Below are positions 1 to 8,808 of a stretch of DNA of 64,000 bases, one piece after another; within the stretch, counting starts at the first letter, position 1; every line of letters begins with the position of its first letter. The stretch is from the NCBI RefSeq assembly GCF_030295405.1, contig NZ_AP027080.1, positions 2,170,001 to 2,234,000 on the forward strand, given 5' to 3'. The notes beneath the pieces were generated by a model, which did no database searches, was not told the DNA's origin, and was given only the letters and a program-made list of their open reading frames with translations. Origin of the DNA: Mesoterricola silvestris. GTDB lineage: Bacteria; Acidobacteriota; Holophagae; Holophagales; Holophagaceae. A program made the translations under genes and the position numbers.

Positions 1-1
1 G

Positions 2-1216
2 GGCAAGGACATCCTGCGCTTCCACGCCATCTACTGGCCCGCCTTCCTCATGGCCATGTACCGCCAGGAGGGCGACGACCTCCAGGGCGAACTGCCCGCG
101 CGCATCCGCGCGATGCTCCCCCGCACCATCCTGGCCCACGGATGGTGGCTCATGGGCGAGGACAAGATGTCCAAGTCCAAGGGCAACGTCGTGCGCCCCG
201 ACGAGCTCCTCACCTTCGGCGTGGACGCGGTGCGCTTCTTCTTCATGCGCGAGATGACCGTGGGCCTCGACCGCAGCTTCTCCTTCGAGGGCTTCATGGA
301 CCGTCTCAACGCCGACCTCGCCAACGGCCTGGGCAACCTGGCCTCGCGCACCCTCAGCATGCTCCAGCGGTACCGCAACGGCGTCGTTCCCGAGCCCGCC
401 GTGCTGGACGACCAGGACCGGGAGGCCCTGGAAGCCGGGCGCCTCGCCGCCGCCGCCTACCTGGAGAAGGCCGAGGCCAACGATTTCCACGGCGCCCTGG
501 AGGGCCTCTGGGCCTACCTGCGCCAGCTGGACGGCTACATCGTCAAGGCCGAGCCCTGGAAGCTGGCCAAGGACGACGCCAACAAGGACAAGCTGGACGC
601 CGTGCTCTGCACGCTGTACCGGGCCCTGCGCGCCACCGCCGTGCTGGTGGCCCCCGTGATGCCCGCCATGGCCCAGACCCTCTGGACCTGCCTGGGCCAG
701 GCCGGTTCCGTGGCCTCCCAGCGGTTCCCGGATTTCGCGTACGACGCGCCCGCGCCCGGGCCCGCCCTCGCCCCCGAGCCGCTCTTCCAACGCATCGACA
801 AGGAGACAGTGATGACCGAACTCGCGGGGTCCGACCCCGCTCCCGCCGCCCCCGTGGTGGAGGCGCCCCTGGAGGTGCCCGCCCTCAAGGACGTGGTGGA
901 CTACGACACCTTCGCCCTCACCGACCTGCGGGTGGGCCTCGTGCTCACCGCCGAGGCCGTTCCCAAGAGCAAGAAGCTCATCAAGATGACCGTGGACCTG
1001 GGCTTCGAGAAGCGCACCATCCTGGGCGGCATCGCCGCCGCCTACAGCCCCGAGGATCTGGTGGGCCGCAAGGTGGTGGTGGTGGCCAACCTCGCCCCCC
1101 GCGCCCTCATGGGCATCGAGAGCCACGGCATGCTCCTGGCGGCCAGCGACAACAATTCCAAGCCCTACCTCGTCGCGCCCCCCGACGACGCCCGCCCGGG
1201 TTACGTCGTCCGATAG
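2..1216 (+). CDS. metG: Methionyl-tRNA synthetase, C-terminal part (5' end outside window)
   Basis: This cytoplasmic enzyme charges tRNA-Met with methionine. The visible 404 residues begin with GKDILRFHAIYWPAFLMAM, typical of the class I MetRS core, and include the KMSKS-loop sequence KMSKSKGNVV that closes on ATP. The alpha-helical anticodon-binding domain follows. The last ~110 residues, from DYDTFALTDLRVG, form the Trbp111-like OB-fold tRNA-binding domain that some MetRS proteins carry. An acidic, alanine-proline-rich linker joins the two. The start lies upstream of base 1. The next gene starts 2 bases after the stop, so the two are probably cotranscribed. Confidence 0.97.
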   Translation, partial: GKDILRFHAIYWPAFLMAMYRQEGDDLQGELPARIRAMLPRTILAHGWWLMGEDKMSKSKGNVVRPDELLTFGVDAVRFFFMREMTVGLDRSFSFEGFMDRLNADLANGLGNLASRTLSMLQRYRNGVVPEPAVLDDQDREALEAGRLAAAAYLEKAEANDFHGALEGLWAYLRQLDGYIVKAEPWKLAKDDANKDKLDAVLCTLYRALRATAVLVAPVMPAMAQTLWTCLGQAGSVASQRFPDFAYDAPAPGPALAPEPLFQRIDKETVMTELAGSDPAPAAPVVEAPLEVPALKDVVDYDTFALTDLRVGLVLTAEAVPKSKKLIKMTVDLGFEKRTILGGIAAAYSPEDLVGRKVVVVANLAPRALMGIESHGMLLAASDNNSKPYLVAPPDDARPGYVVR

Positions 1217-1218
1217 AC

Positions 1219-1551
1219 ATGAAGACACCCGTATTCCGATTCCAGGAGGAGGTCCTCACGGATGCTCCCCTGACCCTCGTGCGCGACCGGCTCCAGGCGG
1301 GGCTTCCCTGCCTCCGGGCCTGTCCCGGGCTCCACGCCCCCGAAGTCGCGGGCGAGGGCATCACCCTCCGCTGGCAGCACCACGCCCTGGGCGCGGTGGA
1401 GGAAGGCACGCTGCGCGCCGAATTCCACGAGCAGGGCACCCATCTCCGCCTGGACGGAAGGCTCCGGGGCTGGGGGGCCTTCCTGCTCCTGGGATGGATG
1501 CGCTGGCGCACGGACCGGTTGCTGGACCGCATTGTGAAGGAGCTGCCGTGA
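1219..1551 (+). CDS. Small protein, possibly SRPBCC-like fold
   Basis: A 110-residue protein of unknown function. The pattern of an N-terminal strand (VFRFQEEVLTDAP), a middle part rich in short strands, and a C-terminal amphipathic helix (WRTDRLLDRIVKELP) resembles small START/SRPBCC ligand-binding folds. That is a pattern impression, not a proven match. The ATG lies 2 bases after the metG stop and the stop overlaps the GTG start of xthA by 3 bases, so this gene sits tightly inside a metG-xthA operon. That layout is the main evidence that it is real. Confidence 0.7.
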   Translation: MKTPVFRFQEEVLTDAPLTLVRDRLQAGLPCLRACPGLHAPEVAGEGITLRWQHHALGAVEEGTLRAEFHEQGTHLRLDGRLRGWGAFLLLGWMRWRTDRLLDRIVKELP

Positions 1552-2324
1552 AATTCTTCAGCTGGAACGTCAACGGCTTCCGCGCCGTGCTCAAGAACGG
1601 CTTCATGGACTGGCTGGAGAAGGCCGATCCCGACGTCCTCTCCCTCCAGGAGATCCGCGCCGACTGGGACCAGGTGGACCTGGGCGTGCGCCGGGACCTG
1701 GAGTGCGCCTTCGACGTGGCCTGGTTCCCCTCCACCAGCAAGAAGGGCTATGCCGGCAGCGCCACCCTCACCAAGAAGGACCTGGGCTTCACCCACGGCA
1801 AGGGCCTGGGCGTGGAGATCTTCGACCAGGAGGGCCGCATCGTCGTCAGCAACCGCGGCGACCTCACCTTCATCGCCGGCTACTTCCCCAACGCCTCCGC
1901 GGGCCTGGTGCGCCTGGACTTCAAGCGCCAGTTCGCCAAGGACCTCGCCGCCGTCATCCGCGCCCGCCACGCCAAGGGCGAGAAGGTCATCCTCACCGGC
2001 GACATGAACGTCGCCCCCGAGGAGATCGACCTGGCCCGCCCCAAGGACAACCGCACCAACCCCGGCTTCACGGACGAGGAGCGGGAGGATTTCCGCCTCT
2101 ACCTGAAGGAGGGCATGGTGGACATCCTGCGCGAGCGCAACCCCGGCGTGCCCGGCCTCTACACCTGGTGGACCGCCAGGGGCGGCGCCCGGGAGAAGAA
2201 CGTCGGGTGGCGCATCGACAACTTCCTGGTGAGCCGGGCCCTCGCCCCGCGGGTGAAGGACGCCCGGATCCACGCCGACGTGCTGGGGTCGGACCACTGC
2301 CCCATCAGCATCGACCTGGACTAG
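1548..2324 (+). CDS. xthA: Exodeoxyribonuclease III / AP endonuclease
   Basis: Repairs abasic sites and removes 3' blocking groups in base-excision repair. The 258 residues match the family length. Visible family motifs are WNVNGFRAVLKNGF at the N-terminus, LQEIRAD with the metal-binding glutamate, TGDMNVAPEEIDLARPKDN with the catalytic Asp-Asn, WRIDNFLVS, and the C-terminal LGSDHCPI containing the catalytic Asp-His. I chose the GTG start at 1548 because translation from it begins with the conserved first strand KFFSWN and because it overlaps the upstream stop (GTGA). The 3' end overlaps the convergent kinase gene by 4 bases. Confidence 0.97.
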   Translation: MKFFSWNVNGFRAVLKNGFMDWLEKADPDVLSLQEIRADWDQVDLGVRRDLECAFDVAWFPSTSKKGYAGSATLTKKDLGFTHGKGLGVEIFDQEGRIVVSNRGDLTFIAGYFPNASAGLVRLDFKRQFAKDLAAVIRARHAKGEKVILTGDMNVAPEEIDLARPKDNRTNPGFTDEEREDFRLYLKEGMVDILRERNPGVPGLYTWWTARGGAREKNVGWRIDNFLVSRALAPRVKDARIHADVLGSDHCPISIDLD

Positions 2325-4555
2325 TCCAGGGCGTTGCGCACCATGGAGAGCAGCTTGGCGCGGTCGAAGGGCTTGGAGATCAGGATGCTCTCCGTCCAGA
2401 CCTCGTCCGGCCCCACCAGCGCGTCCGGGTAGCCCGACATGAAGACCACCCGGATCCCGGGCCGCAGGCACTTCACCGCCTGGGCCAGCTCCCGGCCCCC
2501 CATGCCCGGCATCACCACGTCAGTGAGCAGGAGGTGGACCGGGTCCCCGAAGACGTGCAGCAGCTCCAGGGCCACCGCGGGATCCGCCGCCTCCAGGACG
2601 CGGTACCCCGCGGCCCTCAGGTGGTGCGCGGTGAGCTGGAGGACGCTCTCGTCGTCCTCCACCAGCAGGATGGTCTCCGTTCCCGTCCCGGGTTCCGGTT
2701 CCGGGACAAGCTCGGCCTTGGCCGCAAGCTCCGTGGCCAGGGGCAGGCTCACGGTGAACGTCGTGCCCAGGCCGGGCGCCGAGGCCACCTCCAGGAAGCC
2801 GCCGCTCTGCTCCACGATGCCCAGGGCCGTGCTCAGGCCCAGGCCGGTGCCCTTGCCCACGGCCTTCGTGGTGTAGAACGGCTCGAAGATCCGTCCCAGC
2901 ACCTGGGGCGTCATGCCCTCCCCGGTGTCGGCCACCGAGAAGGTGGCGAAGCCCTCCCGGCGTCCGGTCCTCAGGGTCAGCGTGCCCCCCTTGGGCATGG
3001 CGTCCCGGGCGTTGACCACCAGGTTCATGATCACCTGCTCCAGCTGCCCGTGGTCCGCCTTCACCGGCCCCATCCCGGGATCCAGATCGAACACCAGCCG
3101 GATGTCCTCCTTCACCACGCGCTGGAAGAACGTCTCCATTTCCCGGAAGAGGATGTTGAGATCGAGGATTTCCGGGGCCAGCACCTGCTTGCGGCTGAAG
3201 GCCAGCAGCTGGCGCGTGAGGGCGGCGCCCTTGAGCCCCGCCCTCTGGATCGTCTCCAGGTGGATGCGCAGGGGGTGGTCCAGGATCAGGCGCTCCAGGG
3301 CCATCTCCGCGTACCCGTTGATGACCTGGAGCAGGTTGTTGAAGTCGTGGGCCACGCCCCCGGCCAGGGTGCCGATGGCCTCCATCTTCTGGGCGTGGCG
3401 CAGCCGTTCCTCGCTCTCCCGCAGCGCCTCCAGGGCCCGGTCCCGGTCCAGGATCCGGGCCGTGAGGGCCTCGTTGGCCCTCACCAGGTCCGCGGTGCGC
3501 TCCTGCACCCGCAGCTCCAGCTCGTCGTTCAGGCGCTTGAGATCCTCCGTGCTCTCCCTCAGGGCCTCCTGGGCGCGCCGCTCCGATTCCCGCAGCCGGA
3601 GGTTGAGGATGCCGTGGGCCAGGTCATCGGCCAGTTCCCCCAGCACCCGCACCTGGGCCTCCGTGAAGGCTTCCGATTCCGCCGAATACACCGTCAGCAC
3701 CCCGAAGACCTCCGCCCCGTCCATGAGGGGCAGGGCCAGGGAGGACGCGTAGCCCCGGGCCCGGGCCTCCTGGCGCCAGGGTTCGAAATCGGGGTCCGTG
3801 TCCATGTTCCGGCAGAGATGGGGCCGGCCCGAGCGCATGGCCAGCCCCGTGGGCCCGCGGCCCCGTTCCGTGTCGGCCCAGGTGAGGTTGAGGGTCGAAA
3901 GGTAGCCGTCCTCGAATCCAGCCCAGGCCATGGGCCGGATGGACTGTGCCGGATCGTGCATCTTGTACCCGATCCACGCCAGGAAGCACCCGCAGTCCTC
4001 CACCACGATGCGGCACACCTCGCCCAGGTAGCCCGCCTCGTCCTGGGCCCGGGCCATGGCCTGGCTGCTTCGGCTCAGGGCCTGCACCACCCGGTTCAGC
4101 TGCTGCATGCCCCGCTCCCGGAGCCGCCGGTCCGAGATGTCCCGGGCCAGGTGCACCGTCCCCCGCAGGCGCCCCTGGGCATCGAAGATGGGCGAGGTGC
4201 GCACCTGGTAGTCCCCGCCCAGGCCCTCCACCCGCACCTCCGCATCGTGGGGCTGCCCGTCCACCTGGGTCGCGTGCAGCGGACAGTTCTCCACCGGCTG
4301 CCCCGACCGGTGGAAGACCTCGTGGCAGGGCCGCCCCAGCAGCGCCTCCCCCCCCGGCCCCAGCCGGTTGAGCAGGGCCTTGTTCACCTGGAGCAGGTTC
4401 CGGTTCTCGTCCAGCACCGCCAGCAGATCCGGCACCGCATCGAAGGTGCTCCGCCACACGAAGTCCAAGCCCGCCTGCAGATCCCCCTCCGTCCCGGAAG
4501 CTCCCGCTTCCCCCCCTTGGGGCATTCCTTTGCCATGCTGGCGTTGCAAGACCAT
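2321..4555 (-). CDS. Hybrid sensor histidine kinase (PAS-GAF-HisKA-HATPase-receiver)
   Basis: A soluble hybrid kinase of 744 residues with no evident membrane segment. A PAS domain (~29-150, DLLAVLDENRNLLQVN) is followed by a GAF domain (~165-330), a coiled coil (~335-385), a HisKA box (AHDFNNLLQVINGY, His near 402), a HATPase domain with GTGLGLSTALGIV, and a C-terminal receiver whose phosphoacceptor is the Asp in LLTDVVMPGMGG (near 679). Signal input is probably cytoplasmic, through PAS and GAF. No partner regulator is adjacent. The ATG at 4555 has no strong ribosome site; an ATG ten codons downstream is a possible alternative. The 3' end converges on xthA. Confidence 0.93.
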   Translation of the reverse strand: MVLQRQHGKGMPQGGEAGASGTEGDLQAGLDFVWRSTFDAVPDLLAVLDENRNLLQVNKALLNRLGPGGEALLGRPCHEVFHRSGQPVENCPLHATQVDGQPHDAEVRVEGLGGDYQVRTSPIFDAQGRLRGTVHLARDISDRRLRERGMQQLNRVVQALSRSSQAMARAQDEAGYLGEVCRIVVEDCGCFLAWIGYKMHDPAQSIRPMAWAGFEDGYLSTLNLTWADTERGRGPTGLAMRSGRPHLCRNMDTDPDFEPWRQEARARGYASSLALPLMDGAEVFGVLTVYSAESEAFTEAQVRVLGELADDLAHGILNLRLRESERRAQEALRESTEDLKRLNDELELRVQERTADLVRANEALTARILDRDRALEALRESEERLRHAQKMEAIGTLAGGVAHDFNNLLQVINGYAEMALERLILDHPLRIHLETIQRAGLKGAALTRQLLAFSRKQVLAPEILDLNILFREMETFFQRVVKEDIRLVFDLDPGMGPVKADHGQLEQVIMNLVVNARDAMPKGGTLTLRTGRREGFATFSVADTGEGMTPQVLGRIFEPFYTTKAVGKGTGLGLSTALGIVEQSGGFLEVASAPGLGTTFTVSLPLATELAAKAELVPEPEPGTGTETILLVEDDESVLQLTAHHLRAAGYRVLEAADPAVALELLHVFGDPVHLLLTDVVMPGMGGRELAQAVKCLRPGIRVVFMSGYPDALVGPDEVWTESILISKPFDRAKLLSMVRNALD

Positions 4556-4636
4556 GAAAAATCCGTCCCAAAGTGTTTGCCTTATTCAAGGCTCAAGCAC
4601 CGGAATGGAGGTGTCCAGATATTTTTTATGAAAAGT

Positions 4637-4828
4637 TTACGTCCCACACCGGAACGGTTCCGTCTTCCGGATCCCCCGGGGCACCGCTTCTCCCGGCGGC
4701 CGTTTCTCCCCCGGCCGGAAGGGAATCAGCACCCCGAACCGCTTGAGGCGGGGGCTGACGATCTCCTCATCGCAGTACACCACCAGATGGGGCGAAAGCA
4801 CGCAGGAAGACAACGAGGACAGGGACAT
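4637..4828 (-). CDS. Small hypothetical protein, 63 aa
   Basis: A short protein I do not recognise. It is rich in Pro and Arg in its second half and contains LVVYCDEEIVSPRLKRFGV. A good ribosome site (GGAGG, 6 bases before the ATG) supports translation. It lies about 80 bases upstream of the kinase gene on the same strand, so it may be the first gene of that unit. No membrane segment or metal motif is visible. Confidence 0.55.
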   Translation of the reverse strand: MSLSSLSSCVLSPHLVVYCDEEIVSPRLKRFGVLIPFRPGEKRPPGEAVPRGIRKTEPFRCGT

Positions 4829-5020
4829 CCAAGCCTCCGGTTAGGACCATGTCAGGATTCACGCTCATGTAAGGTGCCTCGTCCCCCCGTCCAGTTCCCA
4901 GAAATTTGTAGGAATTGAAATAAGCCTGTTTTTACCTGGTATGCCCGTTGCGGGGATGGATACTTTCATCGCCTCCCCTGCCGTCTGCGACGCCGTCCCC
5001 ATCGCCCCACTGATGACCCC

Positions 5021-5356
5021 ATGCCCACCCCGTCCCGTCACCTTACCCGCCAGAGTCTCACCCGGGCCCTCCAGGCGGCCAAGACCTCCCTCGGCGCCCG
5101 CACCCGGGCCCTCCCCCCCGAAACCCAGTCCTTGGCCCAGCAGTGCGCCGAGGCCATCCAGGCCCGGATCCAGGACCTCGCGGAAGGGAAGGGCCCCCCC
5201 GCGGTCATTCAGAAGGCCCTCACCACCCTCATCCACAGCCACGCCGACCCGGTCCTGGTGGGTGCCCTGCGGGAGTTCGCACAGATCCTGGTCCTGCACC
5301 TCGCCGAGGACCGCGACCGCTTCCTCAGCCGAGGCAAAGACCGAAGAGATTCATAA
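5021..5356 (+). CDS. Hypothetical helical protein, 111 aa
   Basis: The 111 residues are predicted to be almost wholly helical, with an N-terminal basic stretch (TPSRHLTRQSLTRALQAAK), a Q/A-rich helix and a hydrophobic C-terminal helix (VLVGALREFAQILVLHLAED). There is no signal peptide. It stands alone between divergent small genes and has no recognisable family. Codon use matches the GC-rich neighbours, with G or C in most third positions, which supports coding. The ribosome site is weak. Confidence 0.5.
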   Translation: MPTPSRHLTRQSLTRALQAAKTSLGARTRALPPETQSLAQQCAEAIQARIQDLAEGKGPPAVIQKALTTLIHSHADPVLVGALREFAQILVLHLAEDRDRFLSRGKDRRDS

Positions 5357-5428
5357 TTCCCCGCTGACCCGGGGCACCACCCATGGACCCGGCACCCCCG
5401 GACCCCCATGACCCGCAAATGAAGCTCC

Positions 5429-5620
5429 TCAGGACGCCTGGTCCACCTTCCACCGCGCCAGGGGCCGCCCACTGAGATCCCACACCTGAAGCCCCCAGGG
5501 AAGCCGCCGCACACCCAGGCGCCGCCGGATTTCGATCCGCGCCGCTTCTTCGCTCGGCGCACAGATGGGACCATATTCCATGAAGTAACCAGGAAGCTTA
5601 TAACCAAAGGACTTGGACAT
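5429..5620 (-). CDS. Small hypothetical protein next to the integron
   Basis: A 63-residue protein of unknown function, MSKSFGYKLPGYFMEYG at the start and basic in the middle (ARIEIRRRLGVRR). I use the ATG at 5620, preceded by a GGGGGT ribosome-site-like run; a longer frame to 5830 would run into the end of intI and looks like read-through. It lies downstream of intI on the same strand and may have been a gene beside which the integron settled. Confidence 0.5.
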   Translation of the reverse strand: MSKSFGYKLPGYFMEYGPICAPSEEAARIEIRRRLGVRRLPWGLQVWDLSGRPLARWKVDQAS

Positions 5621-5777
5621 TGGACCCCCCCGAAATGGTCGAGTGCTTGAACCTTCCACAGGACCAATTTCGCTTTTTGTATGCCATCCGTCAAGGGTGT
5701 AAATCGAAAAAAGCGAAAAACGAGCGGAACGTCCTGGGGGCCAAGGAGTCCAGGGCGAGGTTGCCGGCCCCCTGCGA

Positions 5778-6827
5778 TCACAGGGCATCCAGCGGACTGG
5801 CCACGCCCCTCCCGCCCCGGTTGAGGACATGGGTGTAGATCATGGTGGTTTCCACATCCTTGTGTCCGAGCAGCTCTTGAATCGTGCGGATGTCATAGCC
5901 GCCCTGCAACAGGTGGGTGGCAAAGCTATGGCGGAGGACATGGGGCGTGACAGGCTTGGGGAGCCCCGCCGCAATGGCCGCCTTCCTGATTGACCGCTGG
6001 ATGGTTTCCGGCAGCACATGGTGCCTGCGTTCCAGGCCGGACCGCGGATCCACGGAGCAGGTCCGGGCCGGGAACACCCACTGCCATCCCCAGGATTTTG
6101 CCGCGGATGGGAATTTGACGGCCAGCGCATCGGGCAGATAAACAGCCCCGAATCCCTTTTCCAGGTCGCTCGAATGCAGATTCCGCACAAGGGTCAGATG
6201 TTGTCGCATCGGCTCCAGGAGGGCCCCGGGCAGCATGGTGATCCGGTCCTTGGCGCCCTTGCCATTGCGTACGATCACCTCCCTCCGCTCGAAATCCAGA
6301 TCCTTCACCCGGAGGCGGAGGCCCTCCAGGAGGCGCATCCCCGTTCCGTAAAGCAGCCTGCAGAAGAGAGCGGGGACCCCCGTCATGGGTTCCAGGATCC
6401 TGCGCACCTCACCCGGCGTCAGGACCACCGGCAAGCGACAGGCCGGCTTGGCCTGGACGATTCCTTCCAGCCAGGGCAGGTCCATGGCCAGCACCGCCTT
6501 GTAAAGGAACAGGAGGGCGGCCTTCGCCTGGTTCTGGGTGGCGGAGGCCACCTTACGCTCCAAAGCGAGGTGGCTCAGGAAGGCTTTCACCTCCGCCGCT
6601 CCCATGTTCGCGGGATGGCGCTTCCCGTGATGCAGAATGAACCGCCGGATCCAATCCACATACGTATCCTCCGTGCGGATGCTGTAGTGCCGGACCCGGA
6701 TTTCCTCCCGAACCCGGTCCAGCAGCCTGCGGGGCCCGGCCGGGCCCGGCCGATCGGTCTCATCCGATGCCAGGCCCTGCATCCCGGTGCCGGGGCTGGG
6801 TTCGGACGGGAAGGGCAGGGGGGGCAT
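5778..6827 (-). CDS. intI: Integron integrase (tyrosine recombinase)
   Basis: Recombines attI with folded single-stranded attC sites to insert or excise cassettes. The catalytic residues are all present: Arg165 ([14 protein letters not shown]), Lys near 190, His296 and Arg299 ([12 protein letters not shown]), His322 ([10 protein letters not shown]) and Tyr331. Their spacing equals that of IntI1 (146, 277, 280, 303, 312) with a constant offset of 19. The extra helix specific to integron integrases is seen at ~237-253 ([17 protein letters not shown]). The 19-residue offset comes from a Pro-rich N-terminus. A GAGG ribosome site precedes the ATG. The frame is intact, so the integrase is probably active. 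Confidence 0.96.
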   Translation of the reverse strand: MPPLPFPSEPSPGTGMQGLASDETDRPGPAGPRRLLDRVREEIRVRHYSIRTEDTYVDWIRRFILHHGKRHPANMGAAEVKAFLSHLALERKVASATQNQAKAALLFLYKAVLAMDLPWLEGIVQAKPACRLPVVLTPGEVRRILEPMTGVPALFCRLLYGTGMRLLEGLRLRVKDLDFERREVIVRNGKGAKDRITMLPGALLEPMRQHLTLVRNLHSSDLEKGFGAVYLPDALAVKFPSAAKSWGWQWVFPARTCSVDPRSGLERRHHVLPETIQRSIRKAAIAAGLPKPVTPHVLRHSFATHLLQGGYDIRTIQELLGHKDVETTMIYTHVLNRGGRGVASPLDAL

Positions 6828-6857
6828 GGTAGACCTCGATTCGTTAAATTTCCGCCA

Positions 6858-6885
6858 AACTTAGGGCTCCAATCAAACCTGTCAA
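6858..6885 (-). promoter_or_regulatory. Likely intI promoter
   Basis: On the minus strand a perfect -35 TTGACA (6880-6885) is followed after 16 bases by TAAGTT (6858-6863) as a weak -10. The ATG of intI is 30 bases further. In the second integron head the TTGACA is kept but the -10 has changed to TGCGTT. I see no clear LexA box overlapping it. Confidence 0.5.
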
Positions 6886-7057
6886 GGGCGGCAAACCTGC
6901 CTTGCCGCGAAGGTCCCGAACCTTCGACGGTTCGCCTGAATTCCTTCCCCGGGACCCATTGGCCGCCTCCGCGCCTGTCGCCTAATCAGGATCCACCCCG
7001 GAATAGGCGGCATCCCCGCGGTCGCCCAATCCCGGGACACCATCCGTCCAGAACCTT

Positions 7058-7086
7058 TTGCATGTGCATCCAAGCAGTTGCAGAAT
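7058..7086 (+). promoter_or_regulatory. Candidate cassette promoter Pc
   Basis: TTGCAT (7058-7063) and CAGAAT (7081-7086) are separated by 17 bases and point into the cassette array. Both hexamers match the consensus only partly (3 of 6 and 4 of 6). The same pair with the same spacing is kept in the second head at 17.3 kb, which is the main reason for listing it. Confidence 0.3.
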
Positions 7087-7136
7087 GAAGAAAACAGCCC
7101 TCCCGAAGCGACGCGCCCAAGCCCACCCAATGCGTT

Positions 7137-7232
7137 AATACCGACTCACCCCAGGCGGTTCGGGCCAATAATTTCCCCGGTCTTTACACGCCAGCGTTCG
7201 ATTCCCCGTCCGACGCCCAATTATGGTTAGGC
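7137..7232 (+). other. attI1 recombination site
   Basis: The site where new cassettes enter. The core GTTAGGC is at 7226-7232, with cleavage expected between G and T. The 84 bases at 7137-7220 are identical to 17382-17465 in the second head, while sequence farther upstream has diverged. This marks the probable functional extent of attI. It starts about 310 bases from the intI start codon, with no gene between. Confidence 0.8.
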
Positions 7233-7270
7233 ATCACCCACTACCTATATCTCAGCGCTGGGAGTCTTCG

Positions 7271-7783
7271 ATGACATCACACCGATATTCTCCAACACAA
7301 TCAGATCTAGCTAATGGGCTAAACCACGTTCTATATGAGATTTATCAACTTATGGAATCAGACATTGACCACAGCCATCCACCGTTGGCATACGCCCTAC
7401 TTGAGGCAAAATTACTCCACGCCCGAGTCTTACTCGATTTCTTCGAGCACACCACCCGTAGTAAGGTCAAAAACCGCGAATTAGATGATATTCTTTCTAC
7501 CGATTACAAATTCCCCTCCATCACAATTGCTATCTCCGACAAGTGTCGAAAGAAATTCAATAAAGATCTAGCCCACCTAACATATTCCAGAAATGATAGG
7601 ACAGGGGATGAGAAACAATGGCCCCCCAAAGAGTATCTAATTCCAATTCTTGAACACTGTTCTCAATTTTTATCTCATATCATGAAATCATGTGCACCTT
7701 TGTTGGGGGAAGAGAGAATGATTCAATGTCAGGCCTTAGAAGAAAAAGTGCATCAGCATATATTGCTATACCAATCCCGGTAA
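7271..7783 (+). CDS. Cassette 1 gene: hypothetical protein, 170 aa
   Basis: The first cassette gene, and so the one most likely to be expressed from a promoter in attI. The protein is soluble and largely helical, with ALLEAKLLHARVLLDFFEH, a basic centre (DKCRKKFNKDLAHLTYSR) and several His residues. The His/Asp/Arg-rich helices recall small HEPN-like or abortive-infection proteins, but no diagnostic motif is certain. The ATG at 7271 follows GGGAG with good spacing. The gene is clearly poorer in GC than the host genes, as expected for an acquired cassette. Confidence 0.75.
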   Translation: MTSHRYSPTQSDLANGLNHVLYEIYQLMESDIDHSHPPLAYALLEAKLLHARVLLDFFEHTTRSKVKNRELDDILSTDYKFPSITIAISDKCRKKFNKDLAHLTYSRNDRTGDEKQWPPKEYLIPILEHCSQFLSHIMKSCAPLLGEERMIQCQALEEKVHQHILLYQSR

Positions 7784-7846
7784 TTCGCAATTTGCACAAT
7801 CTTGATCCCACCGCGCCGTCCCAACGAGGGATTATTCACGCGCCGG

Positions 7847-7972
7847 TCCTAACCCAGCGTTCGAGGTCGGACCCCAACCTGCACTTCTCCCCTTGGTGGT
7901 ATCGTCGTTCCAACCTCCTTTCTCCTCCACTCGCGCCGCCAGGTTGGGGCCGACTCAACTTCGGCGTTAGGC
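7847..7972 (+). repeat. attC1 (type A)
   Basis: R'' TCCTAAC at 7847 and R' GTTAGGC at 7966-7972. The inner arms pair as GTT(C)GAG(G)TCGG(A)CCCCAACCTG against CAGGTTGGGGCCGACTCAAC, leaving three bulged bases. A second GTTAGGC follows at 7998-8004, exactly 32 bases on. Confidence 0.9.
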
Positions 7973-8071
7973 ATCTCCCAGCACAAGCCCAGTCAGCGTT
8001 AGGCATCTCCCAGCGCAACGATTAAGCTCAGGGAATCTCCAAGTTCGTTCTCCAGATAGGTCGCGAATGCC

Positions 8072-8560
8072 ATGACTTCAACCCCTCTATCCGTCATTTC
8101 CGTCATCCTCCATTGCACTTGGCTTTGCGCAGTGCAGGCAACGAACCCACTGCCCAGTCCCCAGCCAGAAGATGCTTTCTTTCAACTGGTTAAGTCGACT
8201 CAACCATCTCAGCGCAAATTTGTCCCAGAAAACGCTCCCCATTGGGATATCAAAAAGTTGTCTTCCTGGGTTTCTCCCAATGGCCTGGTTTTAGTCGAGC
8301 CTGGCAGCAAGAGGGGTAGGCATTTCACACATCAGGAAATTTCCAATGCACTTGCCTCTCGGAAAGGGCCCGTCTTCCTGGTATTCGCCCACATGTCCTT
8401 CCTCCTTTCACGCCGCCTCCCGCAGTACTCTAGGCTATGGCTCGAAGAGCGTCGCTCTGCTCGCGTCGGCTGCATCTCAACCTTCTACGAAGTGTCCTTC
8501 TCGCAGGTCAACAAGTTGCCAGTCGTTGTAAAAATCGAAGACATCAATCCGGGCGAATAG
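8072..8560 (+). CDS. Cassette 2 gene: exported hypothetical protein
   Basis: A 162-residue protein with a hydrophobic N-terminal segment (VISVILHCTWLCAVQA) that looks like a signal peptide cleaved after AVQA, so it probably acts in the periplasm. The mature part has an aromatic-charged pattern (KFVPENAPHWDIKKL, VFLVFAHMSFLLSRRLPQY) and ends in a strand-like KLPVVVKIEDINPGE. I do not recognise the family. The gene fills the cassette between attC1 and attC2, and the stop is 99 bases before attC2. Confidence 0.65.
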   Translation: MTSTPLSVISVILHCTWLCAVQATNPLPSPQPEDAFFQLVKSTQPSQRKFVPENAPHWDIKKLSSWVSPNGLVLVEPGSKRGRHFTHQEISNALASRKGPVFLVFAHMSFLLSRRLPQYSRLWLEERRSARVGCISTFYEVSFSQVNKLPVVVKIEDINPGE

Positions 8561-8659
8561 TGCTTAACTACGCACACCATCGTTACCCCCTCAATTGTTC
8601 CACCCAGTGGCGACACCCAATCGCGCCGTGTCTCCTATCTCATGACCAAACGTCCATCT

Positions 8660-8782
8660 GTCTAACCATCGCTTCGACGCGGACCCCAAAGTGCCTTCAT
8701 CCCACCAAGGTCCCTCGAACTCAATCAGCCTCCTCCGCCAGCCGCGCCGCCACTTTGGGGCCGGTCAAGCCGTGCGTTAGGA
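8660..8782 (+). repeat. attC2 (type B)
   Basis: R'' GTCTAAC at 8660 and R' GTTAGGA at 8776-8782. Inner arms of the type B form, ending CCCCAAAGTG / CACTTTGGGG, with the same three-bulge layout as type A. The last base of R' is A instead of the usual C or T. Confidence 0.85.
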
Positions 8783-8808
8783 ACCTCGTCACGCAGTTCT
8801 GGAGAGTT

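Noticed and set aside
4805-4860. GCCTCCGG sequence resembling part of a cyclic di-GMP riboswitch
   Set aside because: Only one short piece matches; the rest of the GEMM motif is absent, and it serves as a ribosome site for the small gene at 4828.
1703-4918. Very long plus-strand frame across xthA and the kinase
   Set aside because: It is the opposite-strand shadow of GC-rich genes, with Arg/Gly/Pro-rich low-complexity translation.
6828-6900. LexA operator at the intI promoter
   Set aside because: No CTGT-N8-ACAG-like site is visible here, so SOS control cannot be claimed.
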